This document shows, piece after piece, positions 49,527 to 61,803 of a stretch of 64,000 bases of DNA (its first letter is position 1; each line of letters starts with the position of its first letter). Both the position numbers and the translations under genes were made by a program. The notes under the pieces were generated by a model, which saw only the letters and a program-made list of their open reading frames with translations, was not told the origin of the DNA and searched no databases. This DNA comes from Echiichthys vipera (taxonomy: Eukaryota > Chordata > Actinopteri > Perciformes > Trachinidae): assembly GCA_963691815.1 (NCBI GenBank), contig OY829663.1, positions 4,798,023 to 4,862,022 on the forward strand, read 5' to 3'.

Positions 49527-52500
49527 ATGTGTGTGTGTGTGTGTGTGTGTCTCTGTGTTTGTAAAACTGTAAGAGTGTTTGTGTGAGAAACTCGGGGCCA
49601 TGTGAACTCAGTCATACACACCACGGATAGCAGATAAATGAGCTGGACATGAGTCACACCTCCCCTCACCCTGCCGACAACCTGTTTCTGTCAGTCTAGC
49701 AACGTCCGTGTGTGTGTGTATAAGTGTGTTTGTGTGTGTGAGAGAAAGTGGGAGTTTGAAATGAGGCAAGAAGAGAGTAACAGACTGTATCTATGTGCTT
49801 TAGTTTTAGATGTTTCTCTGTTGGTATATGAACACGTCTTTATGCCACAAATATATTCGTGCATGAATGTGTGTGTGACAGTGTGTGTGAGTGTAAGTGT
49901 GTGTGTGTGTTTTCATCTGATCCATCTTCGTGACACCGGCAGGATTAGGGCCGTCCATCTGTCTCCTGTGTCTGACAGCGTGACCCAGTGTGACCCCACG
50001 TTCACCTGGACTGTGGGAGCCCCTTATCTCTGCTACTGTCCTGGGGATGAGCGGGGGATGAATATGAGAAGGAGGGATGGGGGGAAAAAGAGAGCAAAAA
50101 AAGGGGAAGATGAAGGGGAAGCAAAGAGGCTGGATTTAATAAATGCAACATAATAAGCAGATATTATTTTCCAAGACTCAGTGAAATCCTTCTAGGGTCT
50201 CTGTCGCGTCATGTCTGGTTAATTCCCTTAACATGAGGCCCCCTCAGTGGCACTGGTATCTGCTGCCCAGCTGACAGAGAGATAGGAGCCAAAAAACAAG
50301 ACTACTGGCTTCTTTCACTCCTGCGGGTGCAGCCAAGAACCAGATCAGAAGGGCTACTGTACAACCAGAACATGAAAAAGGACCACTCAGCTCCTTTACT
50401 CGAGTATCAAAAGAGAAATGATACTTCCTTAAGAGTGGAGCCACAGCATTTAATCCTGTTAGAGTACATGCAGTAAAATACACATTACATATTCAAATGA
50501 CTAATTCTGAGGAGCAGTTACTTAAATAAATGCAGTGTCTCACGTCATCCGTATCTTATAGCGGAAACTGTTGACAACTGTTGACGCGAACAAACCGGAT
50601 CGCTCTCCGTTTCCCCCGGAGCCTAGTTACTACCAACAACACGACACACACAGCGTTCGCTTCCAGATTCCCACGAAGAACGAGAGAGCAGGAAAAGTTC
50701 TGTGTTTAGATTATCAAACGGATATCGAATCATAGATGTGTTTCTGGCTGCAAGTGTTAGCTAGCATTAGCCATGTTGCTAATGGGGCTGGACTCGACTA
50801 TTCGACTATTCGGATATTCGTTCCTTGGCTAGGTCTGCGGTTTCCAATTTCGTGAATCTTTACTGCGTTTTGTTGTCATTTACTGTTGCTTTGCTCTCTA
50901 AACAGTTGGTGCTCGAACATAATGCCAATATGTGTGGCGTGATGCTGTAACGAATATCTGTATATGTGAGCAGTAGTAGTTGAGTAGTACCTAAGATCTG
51001 AAGCTATTTGTGACAGCTCCGGCCGCTCCATCTAAGGTAGTTTCTGGCTGGTCCTGCCTTCCTTGTAGCTCCTGGTGCATTTTCTGGCTGTTAGCGTTGG
51101 TGATAGCTAACATGGCAGCCTGGCTACTGTCAAAGGCAACACGTGACCCTAAGAATCCTGACTTAGACTAGAAACACAGATCTTAGTACGATGATAAAAC
51201 GTGTTAGTATTACTTACCAATTCAGTAGAAAGAAGCCAAACGAATGTCGGTTTGACACCCTCTCAACTCCAGGTGCTCTCGCCATCAGGTGATTGCCCAT
51301 CCAAGGTTCACTCTTGGCATAGTTACCAACGGCAACCGGGGGAAATTAAAGTGCTATCCTCTTCCTGTTTAGTTGCGCAATGGTTGAATCCCTCGACTCA
51401 AGCCTTGATTTCCACTTCAGTGTTGTGGCTGGTCTAAAAGTGCTGTCTAGTCTTTGCGTATTGCCTCATGTCTCATGAGCTCATTGTAGGTTTGGCACGT
51501 AAAAAGTAAATAGTGAGCTAATCCTGCATTTGAACCACAAAATGTTTTATTATAAATACAAAAGTATCATGTACGACTTGTAGTTATATTGAACAATGAC
51601 ACGTGTTGGGTTTTTGTGAACTATATTCCTTATTTTCTACATAAACAGTCTTTCATGAGGTCTAGTGTAAACATGGGGGGAAATAAACGCAGGAATAGCT
51701 GGACGTGGTTATCCGCGCCCGACCTGTTTCAACAACTTATATAACACACAATAGTCTACGTATATAAACAGCTTCAGGCATCGAAAGATGTGGGTGAAAT
51801 GGATGGCGTGTATTGTATTCTTTGGTTTGCCAACAGTATTACCTAAAGTCATTAGCAGTGCTGGCTAGGTGAAGGACTGCTGACAAATGGACTGGATTTT
51901 CAGACGGCTTAGCCAACAGAAAAGGATGCTGCCAGCGCCTCTGACTGTGAAAACGTGTCAAAATAAAAAGGTAGGATCGTGTTTACGTCCTCTACTGTAC
52001 GTGAAAAACTCAAGTCATCGTGTCGGATAAGCCAGCTAATGAAACGGGTGTTAATCGATTAACAAATGGGGGGAATAAAAGCAAATGGCACAGACTAATG
52101 AGCATTCTCCAAAGCGATGTAATGCCTGGCCACAACAGTACAGCGCTCAGCATTTTCACTAATGGTTCTGTTGCAAAGACTTGGCTCCGACATGAAATTC
52201 TCCAGATGTCTGACTGACTGACTGACCGATCAATCATACCAACCATTTTGGTTCCAATATTATATCAATACTACGAGTAATCTGCAAAATATCCGATGAT
52301 TGTGCTTGAAAAGATAGTGTCTGCTAGTATTACAGCATCTGTGTGTGTGTGTGTGGGTGGGTGGACGGGGGAGAGGTGGGGGCACACAGGTGCTAATAAT
52401 CACATATGATCACATATGATTGGAATCAGGTGTTGGCAAGAGTTTCTTGCTATTGTGAGGGAATATTATAGCTCTCTAAGGCTTTGGCCTCTCATCATCT

Positions 52501-52739
52501 CCCATTGTGAAGTGGTTTAGCATTTTTCCAGAGTCACATTTTCAGAGACTTTCCTGCAAAGTTAAAGCCAGTTTATACCCCAATATCTCTGCCTTAAACC
52601 TTAGGCTTTCGATTATTCGTAAAAGTTAACACTAGACGAGAGCATGGAGGTCTAAGACAGGACGTGTCGGTCAGCTGGGCAGTTTAAATGGCTTTAAATA
52701 TCAGGGCAGTGCGGCAGAACTATGAAACGCTCTCGTTCC
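48904..52739. other. No gene recognised; TG arrays
   Basis: TG runs lie at 49494-49552, around 49706-49740 and 49868-49910. At 50520-51150 there is transposon-like sequence (GTTAGCTAGCATTAGCC) without defined ends. Short frames show no domain. Confidence 0.4.
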
Positions 52740-52953
52740 AGCTTCTTAAATGTGAATATTTCCTGGTTTCTCTCCTCTATGACAGAATATCTTTGAGATG
52801 TGGACAAAACGAGACATTTGAAGTCATTCTCTTGGGCTTTGGGAAACACTGATCGACATTTACCTTCATATTCTGACATTTCATAGACCAAACAACTAAT
52901 GGAGAAAATAATCAGTGAACCGTTAATGGAAATTACCGTTAGTTGCAGTCCTG
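52740..52953 (+). mobile_element. hAT-like MITE
   Basis: A body like that at 36717 with the right end ACCGTTAGTTGCAGTCCTGG, the characteristic terminus of a hAT-related fish MITE. The left terminus is not resolved. Confidence 0.6.
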
Positions 52954-53113
52954 GTGGTGTTTTTAGAAGTAATTTGAAGTATTTATTTGAGTATTTTGCC
53001 AAAACCAGACTGAAGATAAATGAGATTTCGGTCGCTTAAATGAAGTAGAAACAAAGACATGCATCATCTGTTAGCAATGTTTTTGCAAACAGATGATTTG
53101 TGTTTAAATACAC

Positions 53114-53207
53114 ACTGTCTGACCCTACTACTGTATGACATACTGTCTGACCCTACTACTGTATGACCTACTGTCTGACCCTACTACTGTATGACATACT
53201 GTCTGAC
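53114..53207. repeat. 28-bp tandem repeat, about 3.3 units
   Basis: The unit begins ACTGTCTGACCCTACTACTG and ends TATGACAT. The copies differ at one or two bases, and the last unit is partial. Confidence 0.9.
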
Positions 53208-53360
53208 GTTACTCCCTTTCAAAATACTATTTCCGGGTCCAAGCGCGCCATCGATCAAAACAAACAACAACAGCTGAACCGTTAAAGCTTTTACAATCCC
53301 TTCTTTCTCCAGTGAGACACTTTTTCACCTACAGGAAAAAGGTAAAATGACTAAAACGAT

Positions 53361-53773
53361 GAATCGTAGAAATGAAAGGTTTGGACCGGCTTGGACCCAG
53401 AAATAGAAATTTGAAAGGGCTTTACGTCACGACTTACCAATACCAGCGTAATGTGTTATTTTGCACATACAAGCCCTGTAACAACTGTGTACTATGTGTT
53501 AACATGATATAATGAGACAGAGGTGTTAATAAAGTGTTGATCCTGGAAGCAACCGTGTGCCGTGATTGCCGTTTCTTGAATCGTAGAAATTAAAGGCTTG
53601 GAAATAGAAATTTGAAAGGGCTTCACGTCACAACTTACCAACACCAGCATTATGTGGTATTTTGCACATACAAGCACGGTAGCTACTGTGTGTACGACGG
53701 ATTTAATGAGACAGAGGTGTTAATAAAGTGTTGATCCTGGAAGCAACCGTGTTGGATTTTGAAATTGCCGTTT
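53361..53773. repeat. Tandem duplication of about 217 bp
   Basis: The first copy, 53361-53577, and the second, from 53578, both start GAATCGTAGAAAT. They share TTTTGCACATACAAGC and AGACAGAGGTGTTAATAAAG and end near GCCGTTTCTT. The second copy has lost about 20 bp near its start and is otherwise close to the first. Confidence 0.8.
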
Positions 53774-56700
53774 CTTCCGACTTTCTGATAAGGATCTCCG
53801 ACATCAGATGGCACTCAGGTTGAAATTTCTGTCTGCGAACTACGAAATGACGACTTCCCAGTTCAGACGGAACGCACAATGATCCTCTGTTGCTTCATCA
53901 CTAAGAGCAACGCCTATAAAAGAAGTCGTGTGATCCATTGATATTGAAGATATTCATGAGCAGCTGCTACGCACATTTAGAGGGGGGGAAAATAATCTTC
54001 TTGTTTATCGTCCCACGCTGTCTTCGGTTTCCCTCCCCGCTTTCAGTCGTAGCCCCTTTTATTTTAGCAAAAATAAATATTTAAATGCACAAGTAAAAAT
54101 ACTTTGAGACACCAATGGTAAAAAAAAATGATCTCACATCGAAATATTTTTATGATAGACAGGAAGAGACTGTCTTAATGTTAATGTAAAATCTGAATTA
54201 ATAAGCCTAAAACTCCCACTAAGATAGTGAATTAAATCATTTTCATACAGTGCAGTACTCGGTATTAACTTTCTTAATGGCAACGGTTTTCTAATGAAAA
54301 TATGTGAAACAGTTGAATTGAGATTGAACTGACAAAATGTGGCGGTTTTAAGGATAAACAGTTTTTCTTGTACTGCGCTGAATAAGTGAAACGTCTCGAT
54401 CCTCGGTGAACTGACCCCGGACATGTTGTCTTATAGGTCTCTGACTTCCATGTCGAATCATGTTTCAACAGTGAAAACAGCTAATCTTTACCTCAACGAC
54501 ACCACACCACAAAAAAACCCCCAAAAAAACGTTTTCCCTGCTGCCACAGTATTACCGCATACTGTATAGTATGAGCAGGGCCAGGCTGGGTCTCACTGTG
54601 GAAGCCAGGCTACTGATTTCATTGGCACCAACGTGAGATCTCAGTTCCAGCTCCAATCTCACTCAGCTGTGGGCCGCAGCATGAGATAGGCACTCATGGA
54701 AAGATCTATTGAAGACTGCTCTCTAGTGGTTTTCAGTTGGAACAGCTGAAACAAACCCAAACCTTTCATGAGTCAGTCCGTTTGTCTCCTTAAGGACAAA
54801 CTGTCAGACAATGATTAGATTAGTGGCTTTCATAATTTCCATGTAAATGTTTTCAACACAGAAGCACGTTTTAACCTTAAATCCTGGCTGTTTGTCTCAT
54901 TCCTCCACAAGAAGGCTGTCATCGATCTTTACTGAGAGGTAGGCGCTATGTGCAACAGCTTAGCAGCAGGATGCAGCGTTTACTGCCATGAGGAACAATA
55001 AGACACATTCACTTGCTTCCAATAACGTGCAACTGATGCGCTTCTGTACTTTGGCCGGAGACAAATAAATCAATCCGGCTCCAGCCACTAACCTGCCATC
55101 CATCATGTTTGGATTTCAGGTTATTTTAGAAGGTACGAATCATGCCACAGGGCCGTGTGCTGCTTCTGCTTTCAGCCGTGACCTTTAGTGAGTATTTGCA
55201 CGCACACGCGCAAAGAAATCCGCACTACAGGAAACCAGAATCATCTACTCCGAGGTGCTGGTCGCCTTGGCCATTTAACAGCAGCAAACACAAGATAAAT
55301 CAAGCTAAATGTCTGTGGGGTCCAAGAAATACCCATGTTTTTGTGGGTGTCAGGAGGCACTGGTCGGATATGCCTGTGTGTGTGTGTGTGTGTGTCTGTC
55401 TGTGTGTGTGCTGCTGTGTGGACAGTAGCACTATTGCGTGTTCATGGATTACCTTCCTTCCTGTCTGCCTCATCTTGTTTCCAAGCAGCGCGGGGCTGGA
55501 CTTCCTGCTTTGGGAGCTGGAGCTCTTTGAAGAGGCCTACTGAGCACACTCCCCGGAGGGTTGTCAGGATCAGCCTTGGCCAACAAACACCTCAAAAAGG
55601 ACCAAAGTCACTGGGCCAAACATTTCCTCAATCACTGGACAGACTCTTTGGGGTTTACACTCCCAAGGCGCAGGGGCACCGACTCCCTTACTGCTCAATG
55701 TGGAGAGCTTCACACGCGAGGAAGCAAGAACACATGTGAGCATGTATGGACTGCACCCTGTAGACGTCGGACATTACGCAGAAAGATGTACGCAAGAACA
55801 CCCACGCTAAGAAGTTATCCTCAAAGCACACACCCACGCAGGGGTAAAGAAAAAAAAACACCCACAGACATAAAGACAGGAAAATGGAAGGAACATCACT
55901 AAAAAGGGAGAACAGAGACACACACATACATCATTTCCCTGCACGTCCCTTCCTTTAAGCAGCAGTGATGTATTTCACCAGCGCCGGTGTAGGTAAAGAT
56001 TTTTTTTTTAATCCTTCCTCGTGTGGTTCCTGTAGGAGGGAGACAGGGCGGGAGGCAGGAGGATGAGCGAGGGGGGAGTTCGGTCTGAGCAGCAGCATCC
56101 TGTTTACCTTTCTGAGGACTTTTTTTGTTAATGTGTGTGTGTGTACAGTATCCTAGGAGACTGTGTGTGCTGTACAACGGCAGGTTTTGGTTGTATTTGT
56201 AAATGGCCGTCTCTGAGTTTCGTGTGTTTTTGGGTCAGAGTTGCAAACTTAATGCACTTTTAATGCTTTTTTTTGTATTCATGATAAAGCTGATTAGGAA
56301 AGGTTGATAACTGTAAGCGTGTTCTCAGGTGGTGGCCTCTTCTAATGTCTAATGAAAGCATATTTTTGTACAAAGCAAAGATTTGTTGCCTTTATTTTGA
56401 GGGCAAATAGAGAGGGAGGCGGAAATGAGGGACGAGTGCAACAAAGATTGGCACTGCAACAAAAAATGCAATTCTTAAAGGATCTTTCATTGGGGTTCCT
56501 GGTGTCAGAAGTTGATATTTTAGAGGGATTTTTGACCATGTTCATCAATATAAGTGGTAAGAAACTGTTAAATTTAGCGCCAAATCTGTGGAACAAATGG
56601 TGGCAACCCAAAAATGGCTGCAACAACAGACGTCTACTGTTTTACTTATTCTTCCTCCTAAAGAACATAAAAGTGGGTCTATCTAAATTTAAAATATATT

Positions 56701-58116
56701 CATCCTAGTTATGAAGTTACAGCTTTTTACAACCAATACAAAGAAAAACTAAATTCATATTATATGAGAAATACCCCTCAATTCGTATTGCTGTTATGAA
56801 ATTGCTTCTTCTGGTGATATTTTAACAAACTTACAACAAACCAACTGTAAAACTAACTGTCATCCTTTCACCTGTAATGGGAAGTATAGCCTTGAACATT
56901 AGTAAGGTAAACATTCATTTGATTACATCCTCACTGTACATTTTGAATAGCTGGAGGCCTCCTCAGGAAGACGACCAGTACTTTTGATAATATATTGAAA
57001 GAGCGGGATGTTTTCTGAGGTATGAGATGTGTTTAAGAAGTGAATTATAGGCTTGATCAGTGCAGTGGAAAGAGTCAGAGCAGCATATTCAGCTGAGACA
57101 AGCCAAAGCATATTATGGATTGCTGCAGACATTATCCACTCTATAATGACGATGTGCAAGCGCTACATTTTTGGGGGTTTCACTTGAGAGTAATGTGAGG
57201 GTTAATGTACTGTCTGCACTGTCAAAGCCACAGCAGACGAGGGTACGACAAGAAGCAAAGTATCTATGATACGGGATAAATTGCCAGTGGCAGTCTCCTT
57301 TATGATAATTACCCCGCGTGTACACAAAGGAGAAACCCTATAGGGGTTCAGTGCGCGGTCAAACCGACAGCAGAGGAGGGCATGTGTGGTAAAATATGCA
57401 GTGCCAGAACTGGCGCAAGAAAACAAATGTCTATATTTAGCTGGCTGATGCTTTTACGATGATGGATGCCGTAGCGAGCCCTCAATCAAAAAAAAAAAAA
57501 AGAAGAAGAGGAGGAGGAAGAAAATAAAAAAGGAAGTGGAGGAAAGAAATTCCAGATGTCAACAGTAAAGTTTGTCCAGCTCCGGTTTGTGGCCACTGGA
57601 GCTTTGTGTACCTGCCCCTGCTAAAGCCATTACCTCCGGCTGCTGCGCCGGGGAAGCTGCACAACAAAGCCAGAGAATTCTCGGAAGCCCTTCAATCAAG
57701 CGCTCCGACGTCGCCCCGACGTTGCTCGCTCGCCGAAGAACACACTGTTAATTTGACAGGCTGGAAGTGAGGAGGATGATGAAGGTCTGCGCCCTGATCC
57801 TGTGTAACATGTGAGCGTGTCCCTACAGAACCTCCTCAAATAGGTAGAGTGTGTGTTTCTTTGCATACGGTGTACGTTAGTGGAAACTTTTATTCACATT
57901 AATGCCACTTTAACCTGTACTCAACTACCATTCAGAGACAATATCCACAGTGATTTGACAGTTCTAGCTACTTGTTATTGCAGGTTTTACTTGGAAAACA
58001 TATGATTAACTTAAAATACACATTATATGGGCAAAAATGTGTAGACACGCGAACATTACGCCCATATGTAATAGCATCTTACTCCAAATTCAACAGCTTT
58101 TACCTGCTATTATAAC
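53774..58116. other. No gene recognised
   Basis: A CTCF-like motif with one mismatch (minus, 54716-54729) and a TG run (55374-55410) are present. At 57590-57780 there is a GC-rich, non-repetitive block with AACAAAG and TGACAGG motifs that could be regulatory. The frames at 55142-55902 overlap in all three frames and lack domains. Confidence 0.4.
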
Positions 58117-58325
58117 TAGAAATGGGGCCTGCAGGATAAAATATCAGTATCAGTTTCATCTGTAAAGCTTACACAACCTCCAGTCCAAATAAAGTGCTTT
58201 GGAAAACATTTAAATGTAGTGCAAAATTGCAATGTAAAAGCTCAGGGAATCAGTATCAGTTTATCCCAATTCAGGCATTGGAATCGAATTGGACCTGAAA
58301 AAGAAAGTGGAACGGTACATCTCTA
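58117..58325. mobile_element. Short hAT-like element
   Basis: The ends TAGAAATG and, reverse-complemented, TAGAGATG are inverted repeats. The flanking 8-mers ATTATAAC and GTTATTAC (58109-58116 and 58326-58333) match at 6 of 8 positions and both fit nTnnnnAn. No coding content. Confidence 0.55.
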
Positions 58326-60101
58326 GTTATTACGGCTCTTTACGGGTTCACTCTTTCCACCAGATGTTGAACCTGCTGCAGGGATTTGTTCCCATTCAGA
58401 CTCAATGAGCATCAGCGAGGTCCAACACTGATGTTGGGTGATCCGGTCCAGCTCAGTTCATCCCAGAGTTGTTGGATGGGGATTGAGGTCAAAGGTCTGG
58501 GCAGGACAGTCGAGTTACACCTACAGTTACTTCTATTTTGTGTTTGTCGCATGATATTTTACTCCGTGCACGTCCGTGTGTGTGGGTGCCGTACGTTAAA
58601 GTCTTGGGGTTTCATATAGCGGTTTCCAAAATCATCATCCTGTACTCTTAAGTCCTGCTCAGTTTGTTCCTCATCTCTTTAAATGGACGTGCTTCATTGC
58701 CAAGGTTTTTCCATGTTCTCCTTCCCATGGCTGCGCTCTAACCACAACCAACCCCCCCCCCCCCCCTCTACCACCACCTCCACCACCACTCCTACTCCGT
58801 GCAACATCCCTCCTGGTCCCCATCACTTTCACTTTGACTTGAGCCGAACCAGACGTTGCTCGCTGAGTGTTGTATAATGTGATGATGGAGCCTGGGTGGC
58901 TCTCTCGCGTATCTAATCCAACCGTGGGCTCCCTCGAGGGGTTTCTCCGAGATGTTTTGCAACCACGAAATGAGAGACAACTGCCAAACAAGTCGGTGGA
59001 AATATGACGCCGCGTACATGGTTTGTTACAGCGCTGGCTGCCAAAGACATTAGCGGTAATCATCGTCACTGCTGTTGTTTCTTTAACTCACCCTCGAGCA
59101 CGTTACTTAATGACTTGAAGGTCTCTTAAATATATTTTTTCACGTTTTACAGCAGAAATGTGAGAAAGAAATTTAAAACACCTCAGCATTTTATTACATA
59201 TCTAATGATACCTTGTAAATAATATATAAGTTCAAGCATCGTAATATATGTGTACAGTAAAACAAAATGAACAATCGAATCAAGGCTGTGAAATTAAACA
59301 GTTCTCACCTTTAAGGGGAAGGCCTGTAAAACAAAAGAGACATTAAACCTGATGATATATTCTGCTGTCCTTTGACTGTGGAGAGTTTTATAGTTTCTGC
59401 TAAACAACCTGGCTGGTCACTCCTCCCTTCTGCGTTAATGTTATTTAGGGCGAGAAAGCTCTCGAGCCCCCACAGGGATTTCATCTTCTTAGGTGCAGAA
59501 CTTGCCGTAAAGTAAAAAGAGGGAAATGCAACAGATTATCTGTAGACGTCGGTGATATCGATGCTGAAAACATGTCAATTACACTGACATATTGTTTCTA
59601 AAACGCTTCTGTTGATTATAACTAATGTTTTTCATCAATATCACTACATTACTGCTACATCAGGACGCCAGTTTTGGCTCTTGTTATTGGCCTTCTCTGA
59701 CTAAGTTCAGAGTGTTTTTTGGCACTATTTTAAAAGATAATTTGGATATTTTACAGCGAGGTTTACTTGTCTATAGGAAGTGTATTACCTACGGTAGATG
59801 GCGGTCGGCATGCCCAGTTTGGAGAGGCAGGTAGAGTCCTGGCATAACAGCTAAGCAAGTGTAAGTGTATGCTGTACTTGAATATTTATTTGCTTTACCT
59901 TGTTGTCAGACCATGATCTTGTAAATGCCACTACACCCTTTCGGTTAGTTCGTTGTGAGACTTTTGTTCACCCTAAAAATAAATAATAAGCTTACTTTTT
60001 AATTTATTTTCCAGAATATTGGAGCTGGTGCAGAAAAAAGCTCAACCTGGCCGGATCCTTGCCAAGGTGCTAGAAGCGCAGATGAATCCAAAACAACAGA
60101 A
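58326..60101. other. No gene recognised; poly(C) run
   Basis: A 15-C homopolymer lies at 58752-58766, followed by (CCA)n. Nothing else can be named. Confidence 0.45.
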
Positions 60102-60221
60102 GAGAACCTGTGCGCACTTGGATCGCTCCAAATCTACAATTTATTTGCGAGCTTTGTGAGCTTTCGTGAAGGCTCACCGATAAATGCATTTTTGGACGGA
60201 TCCAAGTGTGCACAGGTTCTC
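60102..60221. repeat. Foldback palindrome, 23-bp outer arms
   Basis: The arm 60102-60124 (GAGAACCTGTGCGCACTTGG...) pairs with 60199-60221 at 22 of 23 positions. The sequence between is a weaker inverted repeat. Similarity extends loosely beyond both arms, suggesting an old foldback MITE. Confidence 0.75.
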
Positions 60222-60544
60222 CTCTATCATATTGGAGTTGCCAAACTTTAAACAGTTTAAACATTAAAAACATTTGTTTTGTGCTTTCTTATACAATGAC
60301 GTGTAGTTTACCAACAACAAAAAAAGAACTTATATGAACTGGACGGTTGGATCTTTTGGATTGTTGAGATTAATCGTCAAATCAGTGAAACAGTCGATAG
60401 ATTAATCCAAAAATTGTCGTTGTGGCAACCCAACACCAGTTAATCTGCCGTGTACTGAACACATCCAACCTACAACCCTGACAAGTTAATTTCTATATAG
60501 ATGACACTTTCACATCCCCTTAAATTTACATTCCAGATCATTTT

Positions 60545-60880
60545 GGGCGGCAGTAGCTCAGTCTTTAAGTGACTTGGCTAGGAACCGGAGGGTCGCTAGT
60601 TCGAGTCCCTGCTTCATGAATGGAGGGTGGACTGGTGGCTGGAGAGGTGCCAGTTCACCTCCTCGGCACTGCAGAGGTGCTGTTGAGCAAGGCACCGAAC
60701 CCCCAACTGTTCGGGGCGCCCGTCACTGGCAGCCCCCTCGCTCTAACATCTCTCCATTAGTTGCATGTATATAGGTCCTGTGTGTATTTCGGGCCTGTGT
60801 GTGTGTAAAATGAAAAAATAGAGTGAAAATTGAATTTCCCCATTGCGGGACAAATAAAGGAACTCTTCTTCTTCTTCTTT
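60545..60880 (+). mobile_element. SINE family B, full-length copy
   Basis: Complete from GGGCGGCAGTAGCTCAGTC (A-box region) through GTTCGAGTCCCTG (B box) and the GCACCGAACCCC and TTGCATGTATATAGGTCC blocks to the (CTT)n tail. It is the best reference copy of the family here. Confidence 0.85.
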
Positions 60881-61457
60881 GTTGCAGATTTATAACGCAT
60901 GCATGACTTTAGTTCCCCGTGTGGTCTTGTTCACCAGCATCCGTGGGTATTATTGCTCCAATGAAAGCTTCTGATGGCTCATTCTAGAGTCGCTCTGTTA
61001 CGTATAAATCTAATCCTGCTTAAGGCCCGTTTGAACCTGATGACAGCTCAAGGACCAGTGGAGGAGAATAGCAATGCATTCACACAGACCACCAGCTCTG
61101 ATACAACACTGCCCTCTACCTCACGTGGAGGGAGCTCCAGAGACATGTGTGGGAGCAGCGTTGGCTTTGATATCACTATAATATAGTGTTTATTTAGCTT
61201 TGACTATGACTGCAGATCTGGTGATGAAATGCAGTGTTGTTATATGATACTTCAGTCTAACTTTGATCTATTTGTGGCATGGATCAGATGTAACCTAAAC
61301 TATAAAGGTCATTGTAGAGTCATTTTCCGGTGGCATCTTTGGACACACTGTGTGATTGCTGAGAGATCATTTAGACACAAAACATGTATTTGTACACTAT
61401 TAGAAGCATGTTATAAATGATCAGTCCCCTGCTCTTAAATAGCACACAGTAGTTACA
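60881..61457. other. No recognised feature
   Basis: Intergenic. Nothing seen. Confidence 0.45.
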
Positions 61458-61803
61458 ATCCATCCATCCATCCTTTCATCTTCAACCGCTTGTCCCTATC
61501 GGGGTAGGGCGCTGCAGCATCAGGCGTGAGGCAGGGTTCACCCTGGACAGGACGCCAGTCTATCACAGGGCACATGGAGACGAACAGAGACAGACAACCA
61601 TTCACACCTACGGGTGATTTAGAGTCATCAATGAACCGAACACCTGCACGTCTTTGGACTGTGGGAGGAAACCGGAGAACCCGGAGAACACCCACGCAGA
61701 CACGGGGAGAACATGCAAACTCCACACAGAAGGGCCCCAGCCAGGATTCGAACCAGCAACACTCTTGCTGTAAGGCGACAGTGCTAACCACCAGACCACC
61801 GTG
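61458..61803 (-). mobile_element. SINE family A (V-SINE-like)
   Basis: Close to the copy at 5468-5819 over its whole length, with a (GGAT)n tail on the minus strand. The target duplication is not clear. Confidence 0.8.
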
